A stretch of 40,080 nucleotides of DNA from an uncultured Alphaproteobacteria bacterium (GCA_903930545.1 CAIYZB010000246.1:1-40080), one strand, 5' to 3'; positions 10,775-20,734 are shown, numbered from the stretch's first letter. Notes: generated from the sequence alone by a model not told the origin. A program made the numbers and translations.

Positions 10775-10797
10775 AACTATTCGAGACTCAGTCGGCC

Positions 10798-11028
10798 ATG
10801 CCTGACAAGCAACTCCTGCACCTGGTGATCGGTGGCGAGCTGAAAGACCTCGACCATGTCGAGTTCCGCGATCTGACCAAGATCGATCTGGTCGGCGCCT
10901 TTGGCAGTCACCAGGAAGCTGTCGCCGCCTGGCGCCGCAAGGCCCAGGAAACCGTCGACAATGCCCTGATGCGTTACTTCATCGTCCACGCCCACAAGCT
11001 GCTCAATCCGGACGACGACGAGCACTGA
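10798..11028 (+). CDS. DUF4170 family protein
   Basis: 76-aa protein LLHLVIGGELKDLDHVEFRDLTKIDLVGAFGSHQEAVAAWRRKAQETVDNALMRYFIVHAHKLL, located after an inositol-phosphatase gene in an LPS gene neighbourhood. Confidence 0.85.
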   Translation: MPDKQLLHLVIGGELKDLDHVEFRDLTKIDLVGAFGSHQEAVAAWRRKAQETVDNALMRYFIVHAHKLLNPDDDEH

Positions 11029-11034
11029 GCCGGG

Positions 11035-11700
11035 CTATTCCCGGCGCAGCAGCTTTTCGGTGAGCACCGAGCCGATCATCCCGGCCCGGAAATCGGCCTT
11101 GATCGCGGCCACGTCATAGGCCGGACTGTCCACCCATTCGAGGAAGGTCTGGCCCGCAGGTTCCCCCTCGGCCAGATAGCGCTCGAACACATAGTCCAGG
11201 ACCCCTGTCTTTCCCTGTTTCACATGCAGGTATTTCAGGGACAGCTGTTCCATGGCCTCGCGGATGGGCACGCCCTTGCGAAAGTGCATGTAGAAGACGC
11301 TCATGATCCCGGCCCGGTCTGCGCCGGACTTGCAGTGCATCAGCGCAGGATACTCCACGGACTCGAAAAGCGCCTTGGCCCCGTGGACCCGGTCGCGGAT
11401 CGGCACTTCCCGCGAGGTGATGGTGAAGTCCACCATCTTCATGCCCAGGCGCGCACAGGCATCCTTTTCCAGGGCATGGAAGCTGGCATCGAACCCGCCC
11501 CGCAGATTGATGATTGTCTTGACCCCCATGGCCTTCCATTCGGCAATCTGGTGGGGCCAGGGCTGGTTGGTGCGCACCAGCTCATCGGAGATCCAGTGGG
11601 CATTGCGAAAGCCCAGCCTCAGATAGGCATGGTCCTTCCACAGATAGTCCAGATAGGTGGCGAGGCGCCCGCCCGGGGTGATGAGGTCAAAATCGGCCAA
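11035..11700 (-). CDS. Tyrosine-phosphatase-like protein (CX5R active site), CtpA-like candidate
   Basis: ALMHCKSGADRAGIMSVFYMHF contains CX5R (CKSGADR); MKTIINLRGG-like region VKTIINLRGGFD. Confidence 0.85.
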   Translation of the reverse strand: MADFDLITPGGRLATYLDYLWKDHAYLRLGFRNAHWISDELVRTNQPWPHQIAEWKAMGVKTIINLRGGFDASFHALEKDACARLGMKMVDFTITSREVPIRDRVHGAKALFESVEYPALMHCKSGADRAGIMSVFYMHFRKGVPIREAMEQLSLKYLHVKQGKTGVLDYVFERYLAEGEPAGQTFLEWVDSPAYDVAAIKADFRAGMIGSVLTEKLLRRE

Positions 11701-11819
11701 GACGCGCTCCGCAAAGTCGCCCCCTAACTAGGCGTTTTGGGCGGCTAACGAAAGGGAGCGGAAAGCTGCATCGCATCAACGCCTTGACTTCGGTGCCCTG
11801 ACAGTTGACCCCACTGACG

Positions 11820-13610
11820 ATGAGCCAGAGCGCCAAGACCCCCCCGGTTCAGCCTGAGGACATGCCCGCCGGTGTCCTGATCAGGCGGATTGCCCGCGTC
11901 TATATGGCCCCGCGCTGGAAGGCCTGGAGCCTGGCCATGATCGCGGCCATTGCCGTGGCGGTCCTGTCCTCCCGCCTCGTCCAGATCTTCGAACCGGCGA
12001 TCAACGACCTGATGGTGACCCACAAGCCCGGGGCGCTCACCATCGTGCCTCTTACCATTGCCGCCTATGCCATAGGCCGGGCCATTGCCCAGGTGGTCCA
12101 GGCTTCCCTCGTCAACCAGATCGGCAATGCCGTGGTCGGCGATGTCCAGGTCCAGCTGTTCGGCAAGCTGGTGCGCGCCGACCTTGCCCACCTGAGGACC
12201 CAGCATTCCGGGGCCTATGTCTCCTCGGTCCTCTATGATGCCGGCCTGATCCGCGAGGCGGCGACGGCCGGGGTCATCAACTATACCCAGCACCTGCTGA
12301 CGGTGATCGGGGCCATTACAGTCATGGTCTCCAATGATGTTTTCCTGTCCCTGACCCTGCTGATAGCGGCCCCCATGTCCGCCTGGATCATGCAGCAGTT
12401 CTCCAGGCGCACCACCAAGGCGGCAAAGGGAGCCATGGCCGAGACCTCGGCCCTGTCCACCGCCATCATGGAGAGCCTGGACGGGGTGCGGGTGGTGAAG
12501 ATCGAAAACCGCGAGGCCTATGAGGAGGCCCGGGTGGCCGAGGTCGTGCGCCGTCGTCAGACCCATCTGGTCAAGGGTGCCAATGCCCGGGCCCGTGCGG
12601 CGCCAGCCACCGAGCTGGTCATGACCCTGATCACCGCGGCCATCATCGCCTATGCCGGCTGGCGCTCCCAGACCGGGGGCATGAATGTCGGGGCCTTCAT
12701 GGCCTTCATCCTGGCCCTGGGCCTGGCCTCCCAGTCCCTGCGCCAGTTGTCCAATCTGGCGACGGTGATGGCCGAGGGCATGTCAGCGGCGCGCCGCCTG
12801 TTCGCCGCCCTCGATGTCGAGCCAGAGGTGCGTGAAGCTGCCCAGCCGAAGGTCCTGCCCCGGGGCGCTGGCCTGATCAGGTTCGAGGATGTCAGCTTTG
12901 CCTATACGGAGGGCCGTGCAGCCCTTTCGGATATCAGTTTCGAGGTCCGTCGCGGAGAGACCCTGGCCCTTGTCGGTCCCTCAGGGGGCGGCAAGACGAC
13001 CATCCTGAACCTGATCCCGCGCTTCTATGACGTCACCTCCGGCCGGGTGACCCTGGATGGCCACGACCTGCGGGACGTGACCCTGGCGAGCCTGAGGGAC
13101 CAGATCGCCCTTGTGACCCAGGAACCCTTCCTGTTCGACGACACCATCCGGGCCAATATCGCCTATGCCCGCCCCGAGGCGAGCGCCGCCGAGATCCAGG
13201 CTGCTGCCGAGGCCGCCGCTGCCCACGACTTCATCCAGTCCCTGGCCGAGGGCTATGACACCCTGGTGGGTGAGGCAGGTGCCCGGCTGTCAGGCGGACA
13301 GAGGCAGAGGATCGCCATTGCCCGGGCATTTCTGAAGGATGCCCCCATCCTGCTGCTGGACGAGGCCACCAGTGCCCTGGACACCGAGAGCGAGGCCCAG
13401 GTCCAGGCGGCCCTGGCCCGGCTCATGGCGGGGCGTACCACCATCCTGATCGCGCACCGCCTGTCCACCGTGCGCGGCGCTGATCGCATCCACGTCATTG
13501 ACCAGGGCCGGATCGTCGAGACCGGCGACCATAACAGCCTGATCGCGGCTGGCGGCCTCTATGCCCGACTGGCCCGCAGCCAGGACCTTGAAGTAGAAAC
13601 CGGGGCATGA
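11820..13610 (+). CDS. MsbA-like ABC exporter (permease/ATPase fusion)
   Basis: Walker A GPSGGGKTT, signature LSGGQRQRIAIARAFL, Walker B ILLLDEATSALD; adjacent to lipid A genes. ATG at 11820 preferred over TTG at 11805. Confidence 0.92.
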   Translation: MSQSAKTPPVQPEDMPAGVLIRRIARVYMAPRWKAWSLAMIAAIAVAVLSSRLVQIFEPAINDLMVTHKPGALTIVPLTIAAYAIGRAIAQVVQASLVNQIGNAVVGDVQVQLFGKLVRADLAHLRTQHSGAYVSSVLYDAGLIREAATAGVINYTQHLLTVIGAITVMVSNDVFLSLTLLIAAPMSAWIMQQFSRRTTKAAKGAMAETSALSTAIMESLDGVRVVKIENREAYEEARVAEVVRRRQTHLVKGANARARAAPATELVMTLITAAIIAYAGWRSQTGGMNVGAFMAFILALGLASQSLRQLSNLATVMAEGMSAARRLFAALDVEPEVREAAQPKVLPRGAGLIRFEDVSFAYTEGRAALSDISFEVRRGETLALVGPSGGGKTTILNLIPRFYDVTSGRVTLDGHDLRDVTLASLRDQIALVTQEPFLFDDTIRANIAYARPEASAAEIQAAAEAAAAHDFIQSLAEGYDTLVGEAGARLSGGQRQRIAIARAFLKDAPILLLDEATSALDTESEAQVQAALARLMAGRTTILIAHRLSTVRGADRIHVIDQGRIVETGDHNSLIAAGGLYARLARSQDLEVETGA

Positions 13611-14311
13611 AGAAGTTTCTGCGCCATCCGGCCGTCCAGGCCACCCTGGGCTTCATCCTGGGCCTGTGGCTGATCATCATCCATCGCACCGTGCGCTGGA
13701 CCCACGAGAACCTGGACCCGTGCCGGGCCGATTTTGACGGCACCCGGGGGGCCATTGCCCTGATCTGGCATGGCCGCCTGCCCATCTGCCTTGGCGTGGG
13801 CCACATGTGGCGCAAGCGAGCCCGCAACTGTCTGATCTCGCCCTCCGGCGACGGGGAGTTCATTGCCCAGGCCCTGGCCATGTCGGGCTATGGGGCGATC
13901 CGCACCTCCTCGGCCAAGAAGGGCGACTCTGCCAAGGCCCGGGCTGTGGTGGCCTCGTTCCGGGCGGCCCTGAGCTGGGTCGAGGGCGGCGGAGTCCTGC
14001 TGGCCACGCCGGATGGCCCCCGCGGCCCCAATGAGCGCATTGCCCCGGGCTCGCTCCAGATCGCCAAGCGCACCGGGGCCCCCACCTATCTGATGGGCAC
14101 GGCGGTCTCCCCCTGTGGCCGGCTGGATACCTGGGACAAGGTCATGGTCGGTGTGCCCTTTGGCCGTGGCGCGACGGTCTGGGACGGTCCGCTCTTCGTG
14201 CCCTCAGATGCCGATGACGCCATGATCGAGGCCCTGGTGGAAGACTGGTCAGCCCGCCTGTCGGCCGCCACTCGTCGGGCCGAGGTCCTGCTGGGCCTCA
14301 AGCCGGATTGA
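13607..14311 (+). CDS. DUF374 lysophospholipid acyltransferase-like protein
   Basis: IALIWHGRLPIC, SPSGDGEFIAQALAMSGYGAIRTSSAKKG, LLATPDGPRGPNERIAPGSLQIAKRTGAP motifs; ATGA overlap with the ABC exporter. Confidence 0.9.
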   Translation: MKKFLRHPAVQATLGFILGLWLIIIHRTVRWTHENLDPCRADFDGTRGAIALIWHGRLPICLGVGHMWRKRARNCLISPSGDGEFIAQALAMSGYGAIRTSSAKKGDSAKARAVVASFRAALSWVEGGGVLLATPDGPRGPNERIAPGSLQIAKRTGAPTYLMGTAVSPCGRLDTWDKVMVGVPFGRGATVWDGPLFVPSDADDAMIEALVEDWSARLSAATRRAEVLLGLKPD

Positions 14312-14341
14312 TCCGGCCCACAGGCAGTGAGACATAGGCTC

Positions 14342-15307
14342 ATGGCCCACGATCACCATCACGACCACGCGCACGACCATAATCACCATCACGGCCATGG
14401 GCACAGCCATGGTGGGCACGGGCATCACCATGCCCCCAAGGATTTCGGCCGCGCCTTTGCCATCGGGATCAGCCTGAACCTCGGCTTTGTGATTACCGAG
14501 GCCACGGTCGGGATCTGGTCAGGCTCGCTCGCCCTGCTGGCGGATGCCGGACACAATCTGTCGGACGTCCTGGGCCTGCTCCTGGCCTGGGGTGCGACGG
14601 TCATGGCGAAATGGGCACCGTCCGGTCGCCGGACCTATGGCCTGCGCAAGGCCACTGTCCTGGCTTCGCTCGCCAATGCCGTCCTGCTGCTGGTGGCAGT
14701 AGGCAGCATTGCCTCGGAGGCCGTGCGACGCTTTGCCAGCCCCGGTGAGATCGCCACCCTGCCGGTCATGGTGGTCGCCGCAATCGGCGTGGTCATCAAC
14801 GGTGCCACCGCCCTGATGTTCATGCGCGGCCATCACGACCTGAACCTGCGCGGAGCCTTTCTGCACATGGCCGCAGATGCCGGGATCTCCCTGGCCGTGG
14901 TGGGCGGGGCCATCATCATGTCCCTTACCGATTTCGCCTGGATCGACCCGGTGATGAGTCTGGGGATCTGCGCCGTCATCGTGGCCGGCACCTGGGGCCT
15001 GCTGCAGGATTCCATGGACCTGGCCCTGGATGCGGCGCCCAAGGGGATCGATGTCGAGGCCGTGAGAGCCTATCTGGCAGAGCAGGCCGGCGTTGCCGAT
15101 GTCCATGACCTGCATGTCTGGGCCATGAGCACCACGGAAACCGCCCTCACCGCCCACCTGACCCGGCCGGACAATGTCGATGCCGATGCCTTCCTGCGGG
15201 ATGTCTGCGAGGGGCTGAACGGCCAGTTCGGCATCGGCCATTCGACCTTGCAGATCGAAACCGGGGATGGGGCGGACTGCCGCCTCGCCCCGGCCCACAT
15301 GGTCTGA
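14342..15307 (+). CDS. Cation diffusion facilitator (CDF) family metal transporter with His-rich N-terminus
   Basis: MAHDHHHDHAHDHNHHHGHGHSHGGHGHHH then LLADAGHNLSDVLGLLLAW and DLHVWAMSTTETALTAHL. Confidence 0.95.
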   Translation: MAHDHHHDHAHDHNHHHGHGHSHGGHGHHHAPKDFGRAFAIGISLNLGFVITEATVGIWSGSLALLADAGHNLSDVLGLLLAWGATVMAKWAPSGRRTYGLRKATVLASLANAVLLLVAVGSIASEAVRRFASPGEIATLPVMVVAAIGVVINGATALMFMRGHHDLNLRGAFLHMAADAGISLAVVGGAIIMSLTDFAWIDPVMSLGICAVIVAGTWGLLQDSMDLALDAAPKGIDVEAVRAYLAEQAGVADVHDLHVWAMSTTETALTAHLTRPDNVDADAFLRDVCEGLNGQFGIGHSTLQIETGDGADCRLAPAHMV

Positions 15308-15315
15308 CCCGGGCC

Positions 15316-16560
15316 TTGGCACCCCTTTCCCTCAGCCTCTATGGCGGCCTGACCTGGCTGCTCAGTCCTGTGGCCGACCAGATCCTGGCAGCCAGGGCAC
15401 GGGCGGGGAAAGAAGACCCCGCGCGCCTGGGCGAGCGCAGGGGCCGGGCCGGCCACCCCCGCCCCCCTGGCAAACTCGCCTGGCTCCATGCGGTGAGCGT
15501 CGGCGAGAGCGTCTCACTCCTGCCCCTCATCGAGGCCCTGTGCAGGGATCGGCCGGACCTGAACCTGCTGGTCACCTCAGGCACGCGGACCTCTGCCGAC
15601 CTGTTGGCCGAGCGCCTGCCCCAGGGGGTGATCCATCAATATGTCCCGGTGGACACCCCTGCGGCTGTTCGCCGGTTCATGGCCCACTGGCAGCCGGATC
15701 TCGGGGTGCTGGTGGAGAGCGAGCTCTGGCCGAACCTGATTGAAGCGGCCCGCCGCCGCGCCATGCCCCTGGCCCTGATCTCCGCGCGGATCACCGAACG
15801 CAGCGCCCGGGGCTGGCAGAGGTTTCCGCACCTTGCACGCCATCTGCTGTCGAGCCTGGCCCTGGTCTGTCCACAGGACGAAGCCAGCGCCAATCGTCTG
15901 AGGGGCCTGGGCGCCCGGGTCGGACCTCAGCTCAATCTGAAACGTATCGCCGCCCCGCCCCCGGACGCCCCTAATGAGCGCGAGCGGCTTGCGGCCATCA
16001 TCGGCGATCGCCCCGTGGTCCTTGCCGCCAGCACCCATCCCGGCGACGAGGACCTGATCCTGGCTGCCCTGCCGCCCCGACCTCTGCTCATCCTCGCCCC
16101 CCGTCATCCGGTTCGCGGGCCTGACCTGGCCGGGAGCCTCAGGCAGAAAGGCCACAGTCTCGCCCAACGCAGTGCGGGGGAACCCCTGAGCGCCACCACC
16201 GATGTCTATCTGGCTGACACCCTGGGGGAGATGGGCCTGTTCTTCGCCCTGGCCGACATCACCGTCATGGGCGGCGGCTTCGGCCCCGGCATCGGTGGGC
16301 ACAATCCCCTGGAGCCTGCCTGGTTCGGCACGGCGATCCTGACCGGCCCCCACGCTTTCAATTCGGCAGCTGTCTATGGCGAGATGTTTGCCGAGATGGC
16401 TGCCCTGGAGACCACAGACCTGGCCCGCGATCTGAAGGGCCTGCTGGACCATCCCATGGTGGCGAGGCGCATGGGCGAGGCCGCCCTGACCTATGTCCAG
16501 CGACAGGGGGCGGCTCTGGATCAGACCCTGACCCTGCTATCGCCCCTGTTGCCCGCATGA
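15316..16560 (+). CDS. waaA: 3-deoxy-D-manno-octulosonic acid transferase (Kdo transferase)
   Basis: WLHAVSVGESVSLLPLIEAL, TSGTRTSADLLAERLP, VLVESELWPNLI, VMGGGFGPGIGGHNPLEPAWFGTAILTGPH; TTG start. Confidence 0.95.
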   Translation: MAPLSLSLYGGLTWLLSPVADQILAARARAGKEDPARLGERRGRAGHPRPPGKLAWLHAVSVGESVSLLPLIEALCRDRPDLNLLVTSGTRTSADLLAERLPQGVIHQYVPVDTPAAVRRFMAHWQPDLGVLVESELWPNLIEAARRRAMPLALISARITERSARGWQRFPHLARHLLSSLALVCPQDEASANRLRGLGARVGPQLNLKRIAAPPPDAPNERERLAAIIGDRPVVLAASTHPGDEDLILAALPPRPLLILAPRHPVRGPDLAGSLRQKGHSLAQRSAGEPLSATTDVYLADTLGEMGLFFALADITVMGGGFGPGIGGHNPLEPAWFGTAILTGPHAFNSAAVYGEMFAEMAALETTDLARDLKGLLDHPMVARRMGEAALTYVQRQGAALDQTLTLLSPLLPA

Positions 16561-17564
16561 AGCTGCCCACGCCCCGCTGGTGGTATGTGCGCGAGGATGT
16601 CCCGGCGCCGGTGACCCGCGCCCTCCTGACCCCCCTGTCCTGGATATGGACAGCGGTGACGGCGCGGCGGATCGCCCGCACCGTGCCCGTCGACGCCGGC
16701 CTGCCGGTGATCTGTGTGGGCAATCTCACCGCCGGTGGCACTGGCAAGACCCCCGTGGTCGCCGCCCTGCTGGGGCGGATCGACGGGGCGCATGGCCTGT
16801 CGCGGGGCTATGGCGGCAAGCTCAAGGGCCCGGTCCGCGTGGACCCGGCCATCCACACCGCTGCAGATGTAGGGGATGAACCCCTGATGCTGGGGGCCAG
16901 CCATCCCTTCTGGGTCTCCGCCGACCGGGTGGTCGGTGCCCGTGCTGCTAAGGCGGCTGGTGCCTCTGTGGTGGTGATGGATGACGGCCACACCAATCCC
17001 GGCCTGAGAAAGACCCTGTCCCTGGTGGTGGTGGACGGCGAGACCCGCAATGGCGAGTGGCCCTTCGGGGATGGCTCGGTCTTTCCCACCGGCCCTTTAA
17101 GGGAGCCCTTCAAGGTCGGGCTGGCGAGGGCCGATGCGGTGGTCCTGATGCTACCCGCCGACCTGGAAGCCGCTGATCCCGAGCTCCTGGCCCTGTTCAG
17201 CACCACCCCGGTCCTGCTGGCCCGCATGGCCCCGCGCGAAGCCCTGCCCGCCGGGCCCCAGGTCGGGTTTGCCGGGATCGGCAAGCCCTGGAAGGTGGAG
17301 CGCGCCCTGAAGGCCGCAGGCTGTGACCTGAAGGACTTTGTCAGCTTCCCCGATCACTTCGCCTATGACGAGGCGACCCTGAAGATCCTGGCGGACCGGG
17401 CGGCTCAGTTCGAGGCGGGACTGGTGACCACAGAAAAGGACTGGGTGCGCCTACCCCCCGCATGGCGGGCCAGGATCAGGTCCTGGCCCGTCGAGGCGGT
17501 CTTTGAGGTCCCGGAGGCCCTCGATGCCTTGATCAGGCCCCTCTCAGAGCCCGGCAAGGCCTAG
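16557..17564 (+). CDS. lpxK: Tetraacyldisaccharide 4'-kinase
   Basis: VICVGNLTAGGTGKTPVVAALL Walker A, LSRGYGG, VVVMDDGHTNPGL; ATGA overlap with waaA. Confidence 0.95.
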   Translation: MKLPTPRWWYVREDVPAPVTRALLTPLSWIWTAVTARRIARTVPVDAGLPVICVGNLTAGGTGKTPVVAALLGRIDGAHGLSRGYGGKLKGPVRVDPAIHTAADVGDEPLMLGASHPFWVSADRVVGARAAKAAGASVVVMDDGHTNPGLRKTLSLVVVDGETRNGEWPFGDGSVFPTGPLREPFKVGLARADAVVLMLPADLEAADPELLALFSTTPVLLARMAPREALPAGPQVGFAGIGKPWKVERALKAAGCDLKDFVSFPDHFAYDEATLKILADRAAQFEAGLVTTEKDWVRLPPAWRARIRSWPVEAVFEVPEALDALIRPLSEPGKA

Positions 17565-18628
17565 GCTCCGGCCTTCTTGGCAAAGGCCCAGGCAGACTGG
17601 GCAAGGTTCGGCACCCGATCGGCCATGGCCGCGGCCTGGGGACTATTGGCGGTGCCATCGCGGACGCGACCGACGATCCCCTGCAGAATTCCGGCAAGTC
17701 GGAAGGCGTTATAGGCGAAGAACCAGTTCACCTCCGGCAGGCCCGAACGGCCCGTCAGGCGGCAATATTCCTCGACATATTCCTCGACGGTGGGGATGCC
17801 GTGGGCCTTGAAGTCGGGGATCTGGGCGATGGCACCATTGTGCCAGTTCATCAGCAGATAGGTGAAGTCGGCCAGGGGCTCGCCCAGGGTCGAGAGTTCC
17901 CAGTCCAGGACCGCAGCCACCTTCGGCTCCGTGGCGTGCAGAACCATATTGTCCAGGCGATAGTCGCCATGAACCACCGAGGTGCGTTCCTGGACCGGGA
18001 CCGTCTTGGGCAACCAGTCGATCAGCTGGTCCATCTCGGGGATGGTGATGGTTTCCGAGGCCCGGTACTGCTTGGTCCAGCGGTCCACCTGACGGCCCAT
18101 ATAGTTGCCGGGCTTGCCATAGTCCCCAAGGCCGATGGCCTCGTGGTCAGTATTGTGCAGGTCGGCCAGGGTCTTGAGCTTGGCCATATAGATGGCCCGG
18201 CGTTCTTCCGGGGTATAGGCCGGCAGGGACTGATCCCAGAGGATCCGGCCCTCAACCATGTCCATCACATAGAACATGGTGCCGATGACGGAATCGTCCG
18301 TGCACAGGCCATAGGACCGGGCCACGGGGAAGCCCGTGGGATAGAGGGCCGAGATGACCTTGTATTCCCGGTCGACCGCATGGGCCGAGGGCAGGAGCTT
18401 GCCCGGGGGCTTGCGCCGCATGACGTATTTCTTGTTCGGCGTCACCAGCTGATAGGTGGGGTTGGACTGGCCACCCTTGAACTGGCGGACCTCCAGAGGA
18501 CCTTCGAAGCCCTCGACATTGGCCTTCAGCCATTCATTGAGGGAGCCTTCGTCAAAGCGATGGCTCTCGGCCACTTCCTTGGTTCCGGTGTTGAGCTGCT
18601 CGCGCTGCTGCTCGGCTTCATCGGCCAT
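17561..18628 (-). CDS. Phosphotransferase family protein (APH-like, ACAD10/11-type)
   Basis: MRRKPPGKLLPSAHAVDREYKVISAL, VVHGDYRLDNMVLHATEPKVAAVLDWELSTLGEPLADF. Confidence 0.92.
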   Translation of the reverse strand: MADEAEQQREQLNTGTKEVAESHRFDEGSLNEWLKANVEGFEGPLEVRQFKGGQSNPTYQLVTPNKKYVMRRKPPGKLLPSAHAVDREYKVISALYPTGFPVARSYGLCTDDSVIGTMFYVMDMVEGRILWDQSLPAYTPEERRAIYMAKLKTLADLHNTDHEAIGLGDYGKPGNYMGRQVDRWTKQYRASETITIPEMDQLIDWLPKTVPVQERTSVVHGDYRLDNMVLHATEPKVAAVLDWELSTLGEPLADFTYLLMNWHNGAIAQIPDFKAHGIPTVEEYVEEYCRLTGRSGLPEVNWFFAYNAFRLAGILQGIVGRVRDGTANSPQAAAMADRVPNLAQSAWAFAKKAGA

Positions 18629-18708
18629 GGCGACCCCCCAGGTGTCTTACAGTTGTTTGAATCACTCTATCGAGCGCCCTGCCCGCCGGGCAAGGCACAT
18701 TCCCGAGA

Positions 18709-19986
18709 CTAAGTTCCCCGGGCCATTGCCCGCCAGCCGATATCGGTGCGGTGGAAACCTTCGGGCCAGTCGATGGCGGCCACGGCCGCATAGGCCCTGG
18801 CGCGGGCCGCCTCGAAGCTGGCGGCCCGGGCGCATACATTCAGCACCCGACCCCCGGCCGCGCGAAGCCCACCGGCCTCATCCAGCCGGGTTCCGGCGTG
18901 GAAGACCACCACGCCCTCACCGAAGTCCTGGTCAGCGCCCTGGATCAGGCTGCCGGTCTCCGGGGCTTCGGGATAACCCCTGGCCGCCAGCACCACGCAG
19001 ACGGCGGCCTCGTCTGACCATTCCGGCGGCGGCATATGGTCCAGGGTGCCAGTGGCACAGCCCATGAGATAGGGCACGAGATCGCTTTTCCGCCGCAGCA
19101 TCAGGACCTGGCATTCCGGGTCCCCGAAGCGGACATTGAATTCCACCAGCTTGGGACCATCAGCCGTGGCCATCAGCTCGACAAACAGCACCCCGCGATA
19201 GGGGGCCCCTTCTGAGGCGATGCCGGCAAAGGCAGGCTCGGCGAGACGGGTGCGGACCTGATCCACCAGTTCGGAGGTGAAGACCGGGGCCGGCGCATAG
19301 GTGCCCATACCCCCGGTATTGGGCCCGGTCTCGCCATCAAAGGCCCGCTTGTGGTCCTGGGCACCGCCGAACATCATGGCGCTCTGGCCGTCGCAAAGGG
19401 CGAAGAAGGAGCCGATCTCGCCCTCGAGGAACTCCTCCAGCACCACCCGGGCCCCGGCTCCGCCGAACTTGCCCCCCAGGATGTCGTCGATGGCGGCTTC
19501 GGCCTCAGCCCGGTCGGAGGTCACGGTCACCCCCTTGCCCGCTGCCAGGCCATCGGCCTTGATGACGTAGGGCGGGGTGAAGTCGTCGAGGGCAGCCCGG
19601 GCCGGTTCGGCCTGATCAAAGACCCGATAGGCCGCCGTTGGCAGGCCATGGCGGGCGCAGAAGGCCTTGGTAAAGGCCTTGGAGGTCTCCAGCTGACCCG
19701 CCTGGGCCACGGGACCAAAACAGGGGATCCCGGCCGCCTGAAGTTGATCGGCGAGGCCCAGTTCCACAGCGGACTCAGGACCGATCACCACCAGGTCGGC
19801 CGCCATGGCCCGGGCCTGGGCGACAAGGGCGGCCACATCCGTGGCCTTGATGGCCACAAGCTCGCCCAGACTGGCCATACCGGGATTGCCCGGGGCCATG
19901 ACCAGACGGGTGACGAGGGGCGAGGCGGCGATCTTCCAGGCCAGGGCGTGCTCACGCCCGCCGGAGCCAACAAGGAGAATGTTCAT
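18709..19986 (-). CDS. purD: Phosphoribosylamine--glycine ligase
   Basis: MNILLVGSGGREHALAWKIAASP, VIKADGLAAGKGV, FNVRFGDPECQVLMLR. Confidence 0.97.
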   Translation of the reverse strand: MNILLVGSGGREHALAWKIAASPLVTRLVMAPGNPGMASLGELVAIKATDVAALVAQARAMAADLVVIGPESAVELGLADQLQAAGIPCFGPVAQAGQLETSKAFTKAFCARHGLPTAAYRVFDQAEPARAALDDFTPPYVIKADGLAAGKGVTVTSDRAEAEAAIDDILGGKFGGAGARVVLEEFLEGEIGSFFALCDGQSAMMFGGAQDHKRAFDGETGPNTGGMGTYAPAPVFTSELVDQVRTRLAEPAFAGIASEGAPYRGVLFVELMATADGPKLVEFNVRFGDPECQVLMLRRKSDLVPYLMGCATGTLDHMPPPEWSDEAAVCVVLAARGYPEAPETGSLIQGADQDFGEGVVVFHAGTRLDEAGGLRAAGGRVLNVCARAASFEAARARAYAAVAAIDWPEGFHRTDIGWRAMARGT

Positions 19987-20031
19987 GGACCGGCGCTTTG
20001 GCCCTTGCGAGCCGGAGCGTCAAGTCCGGCC

Positions 20032-20721
20032 TCAGGCCTCAAGGTCGAGGGAATAGCCGGCCGAGCGAACCGTACGGATCGGGTCTTCGCCATTGCCGGT
20101 GTTCAGCGCCTTGCGAAGCCGGCCGATGTGGACGTCCACAGTGCGGGCCTCGACATAGACATCGGAGCCCCAGACCGCATCCAGAAGCTGTTCGCGGGAG
20201 AAGACCCGGCCGGGGTTCTGCATGAAATAATCCAGCAGACGGAACTCCGTCGGGCCCAGATGAATCTCCTCACCCTGGCGCTTCACCCGATGGGCCACCC
20301 GATCGATGATGAGGTCGCCGCGCTTGACCCGGTCCTCGGCCAGACCGGGGCGCAGGCGGCGCAGCACAGCGCGGATGCGGGCAGACAGCTCGCTCATGGT
20401 GAAGGGCTTGACCACATAGTCGTCAGCCCCGGTATCCAGGCCGCGGATCCGGTCGCTCTCCTCGCCGCGGGCCGTGAGCATGATGATCGGGACATTGCGG
20501 CTCTCGGTCCGCTGCCTCAGACGGCGGCAGACCTCGATGCCGGAGACCTTGGGCAGCATCCAGTCCAGGACCACGATGTCGGGCAGGCGTTCCGAGACCA
20601 GGGTCAGGGCCTCTTCGCCATCTGCGGCGACCACAACCTCATATCCGTCCTTGGACAGATTATACTCCAGAAGGGCGGAGATGGCGTCGTCGTCTTCAAC
20701 GATGAGAATATAGGGTGTCAT
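20032..20721 (-). CDS. phoB: Phosphate regulon response regulator
   Basis: MTPYILIVEDDDAISALLEYNLSKDGYEV, receiver plus OmpR-type winged helix; adjacent to phoU/pst genes. Confidence 0.96.
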   Translation of the reverse strand: MTPYILIVEDDDAISALLEYNLSKDGYEVVVAADGEEALTLVSERLPDIVVLDWMLPKVSGIEVCRRLRQRTESRNVPIIMLTARGEESDRIRGLDTGADDYVVKPFTMSELSARIRAVLRRLRPGLAEDRVKRGDLIIDRVAHRVKRQGEEIHLGPTEFRLLDYFMQNPGRVFSREQLLDAVWGSDVYVEARTVDVHIGRLRKALNTGNGEDPIRTVRSAGYSLDLEA

Positions 20722-20734
20722 CAGGGGGCCCGGT

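Noticed and set aside
11745-12566. 273-aa minus-strand ORF
   Set aside because: Antisense to the MsbA-like exporter; composition typical of shadow ORFs.
18680-18692. Inverted repeat TGCCCG-C-CGGGCA downstream of purD
   Set aside because: Short, 1-nt centre, no T-run; not convincing as terminator or operator in GC-rich DNA.
20011-20030. Hairpin GCCGGA-N8-TCCGGC just after phoB stop
   Set aside because: No U-tract and short stem; may be chance or a weak attenuator, insufficient evidence.
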